A stretch of 5,892 bases of DNA, taken from contig JAGVZX010000074.1 of assembly GCA_018302185.1 (NCBI GenBank), forward strand, positions 1 to 5,892, given 5' to 3'. The notes under the pieces were generated by a model, which saw only the letters and a program-made list of their open reading frames with translations, was not told where the DNA came from and searched no databases. This DNA comes from Candidatus Woesearchaeota archaeon. Its GTDB lineage: Archaea; Nanobdellota; Nanobdellia; Woesearchaeales; UBA10200. The translations under genes were made by a program, and so were the position numbers. The first letter of the stretch is position 1, and every line of letters starts with the position of its first letter. Below, in pieces: positions 4,912 through 5,892 of the stretch.

Positions 4912-4953
4912 TTTATAAATAAGTTTTACTATACTGCTTAAAAATAGAGGTGA
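4912..4953 (+). promoter_or_regulatory. TATA box and Shine-Dalgarno for the beta-helix gene
   Basis: TTTATAAAT (4912-4920) predicts transcription start near 4942. GAGGTGA (4947-4953) is an excellent Shine-Dalgarno ending 4 nt before TTG 4958. It decides the start: TAG (4955-4957) directly precedes TTG in frame, and no in-frame ATG occurs until after the signal peptide. Confidence 0.7.
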
Positions 4954-4957
4954 CTAG

Positions 4958-5892
4958 TTGATTAGAGAACTAAAAAGAGCTTCAATCTTATTATTTGCAT
5001 CACTGCTTCTTGTCCTATTGGCAAATTCTGTTCTTGCAGCAGAAGGCAATGCTTCTCAGTGCGGCACAGTAAATGCAGCTTTTAACATGACGCAGAACCT
5101 GAATTCCAACGGAACTTGCTTTGAGATAAATGCCAGTAATATCATCATCGATGGCGGAGGCTTTACACTAACAGGAAATTCTACCGGTTACGGCATAAGC
5201 ATAATCGGCAATCACAGCATAACCCTAAAGAACTTCGCAGGCATCAATAATTTCACAAATGGGATATATGCAACTGGCTCACTCAATTCAACTGTGTATA
5301 ATAATACTATAGTTGCAGCTAATGTGGGCAATGGTTACGGGATTTATCTCTCTGGGGGCAGCAATAATACTAATATCTCCTCAAATACAGTAACTACATC
5401 TGGTTCCCCTGGATATGGTATCTTACTCTGGCCAGCTAGCAACAATACAATAACATCAAACACGATAACCACCTCAGGTCCCACGGGAATGGGCATCCTT
5501 CTTTACTCTTCCTCCAATGGCAACGCTTTATCTTCAAACACCATAACTACTTCAGGAAGTGACGGATACGGCATCAGCATTCAGGTATCATCCATAAGCA
5601 ATACTGTGACTTCAAATACAATAGCAACATCAGGAAGTAGCGGGATGGGCTTTTATCTATATTCATCATCTAACAGCAATCTCTTCAGCTCAAACATGAT
5701 AACAACCTCACATGCAACCAATGCGTATGGAATTTACCTTGAGAAGTCAACAGGCAACTCTTTTTCAAGAGATAATATCACTGCATCAAATTCAAATGAC
5801 ATCAGGGTTTATTTAAGTTCTATAGATAATACGTTTACAAATGTGATACTGAGCAGTATGATTAACTTTACTTCGCATACATTAAATAACGT
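4958..5892 (+). CDS. Secreted right-handed beta-helix repeat protein, TTG start, 3' end beyond window
   Basis: The frame from TTG 4958 is open to the window edge (311 codons plus 2 nt). It has a Sec-type signal peptide: basic IRELKR, hydrophobic core ILLFASLLLVLLA, and VLA-A as a likely cleavage site after residue 27. The mature part opens with a small Cys pair (Cys35, Cys54) in CGTVNAAFNMTQNL...NGTCFEI, followed by IIIDGGGFTL. This is the entry cap seen in many archaeal NosD/PbH1-type parallel beta-helix proteins. From residue 140 on it is built of near-regular 24-26 residue Asn/Ser/Thr/Gly-rich coils with an SNTIT...GxGIxLY pattern. Such proteins are usually surface or extracellular and often act in adhesion or carbohydrate binding; no catalytic residues can be named here. 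There are many N-x-S/T sequons. The gene is preceded by its own promoter and Shine-Dalgarno. Confidence 0.88.
   Translation, partial: MIRELKRASILLFASLLLVLLANSVLAAEGNASQCGTVNAAFNMTQNLNSNGTCFEINASNIIIDGGGFTLTGNSTGYGISIIGNHSITLKNFAGINNFTNGIYATGSLNSTVYNNTIVAANVGNGYGIYLSGGSNNTNISSNTVTTSGSPGYGILLWPASNNTITSNTITTSGPTGMGILLYSSSNGNALSSNTITTSGSDGYGISIQVSSISNTVTSNTIATSGSSGMGFYLYSSSNSNLFSSNMITTSHATNAYGIYLEKSTGNSFSRDNITASNSNDIRVYLSSIDNTFTNVILSSMINFTSHTLNN
5375..5833 (+). repeat. Six tandem beta-helix coils of 24-26 codons
   Basis: The translated coils start at residues 140, 165, 191, 217, 243 and 269, with lengths of 25, 26, 26, 26, 26 and 24. The consensus runs roughly [IVLF]-[ST]-S-N-T-[IV]-[TA]-T-S-G-x(2)-G-[YM]-G-[IF]-x-[LI], followed by a Ser/Asn-rich turn ending in N-x. 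Similarity is strongest in the middle four and decays toward the window edge. At the DNA level the repeats are diverged, so this is an old array and not a recent slippage tract. Confidence 0.8.

Overview
The window looks like a piece of a low-GC archaeal chromosome, most likely from a DPANN-type lineage (Woesearchaeota/Pacearchaeota-like). This rests on TATA boxes about 27-29 bp upstream of start codons, apparent leaderless starts next to Shine-Dalgarno starts, a two-zinc-ribbon protein of a kind I recall from DPANN genomes, a Thr/Gln/Pro-linked cupredoxin-like lipoprotein, and a secreted beta-helix repeat protein. The lineage is inference; the archaeal character is well supported. I found no rRNA, tRNA or CRISPR array.

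Layout. Positions 1-1572 hold a minus-strand cluster, read from right to left: a cupredoxin-like lipoprotein (991-1572), a calcineurin-like metallophosphoesterase (317-970) and a small helical protein cut by the window edge (1-271). The cut gene runs into a perfect 37-bp inverted repeat at 1-91, which may be an assembly or amplification fold-back. A separate minus-strand gene follows (1648-2520), with its own TATA box. A 550-bp gene-poor stretch (2521-3070) carries a palindromic element of about 260 bp with nested perfect inverted repeats and a 6-bp direct repeat at each end. Next is a second minus-strand gene (3071-4084). I read it as a diverged paralogue of 1648-2520: the two share an unrecognised N-terminal alpha/beta region and two MerR/excisionase-like winged-helix segments. 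Beyond it, the divergent intergenic region (4085-4393) holds a 166-bp MITE-like element with 15-bp terminal inverted repeats and 11-bp flanking direct repeats. Two plus-strand genes close the window: a double zinc-ribbon protein (4394-4831) and the start of a secreted right-handed beta-helix protein (4958 to the window edge), which begins at TTG.

How the parts relate. The genes do not form one obvious pathway. The lipoprotein, phosphoesterase and partial gene are probably cotranscribed. The two HTH paralogues are the most novel protein content and could be a DPANN-restricted regulator family. Two unrelated palindromic elements bracket one of them, so this stretch has taken insertions. Several metal-site residues are altered: the copper ligands in the lipoprotein, the GNH motif in the phosphoesterase and one Cys in the second zinc ribbon.
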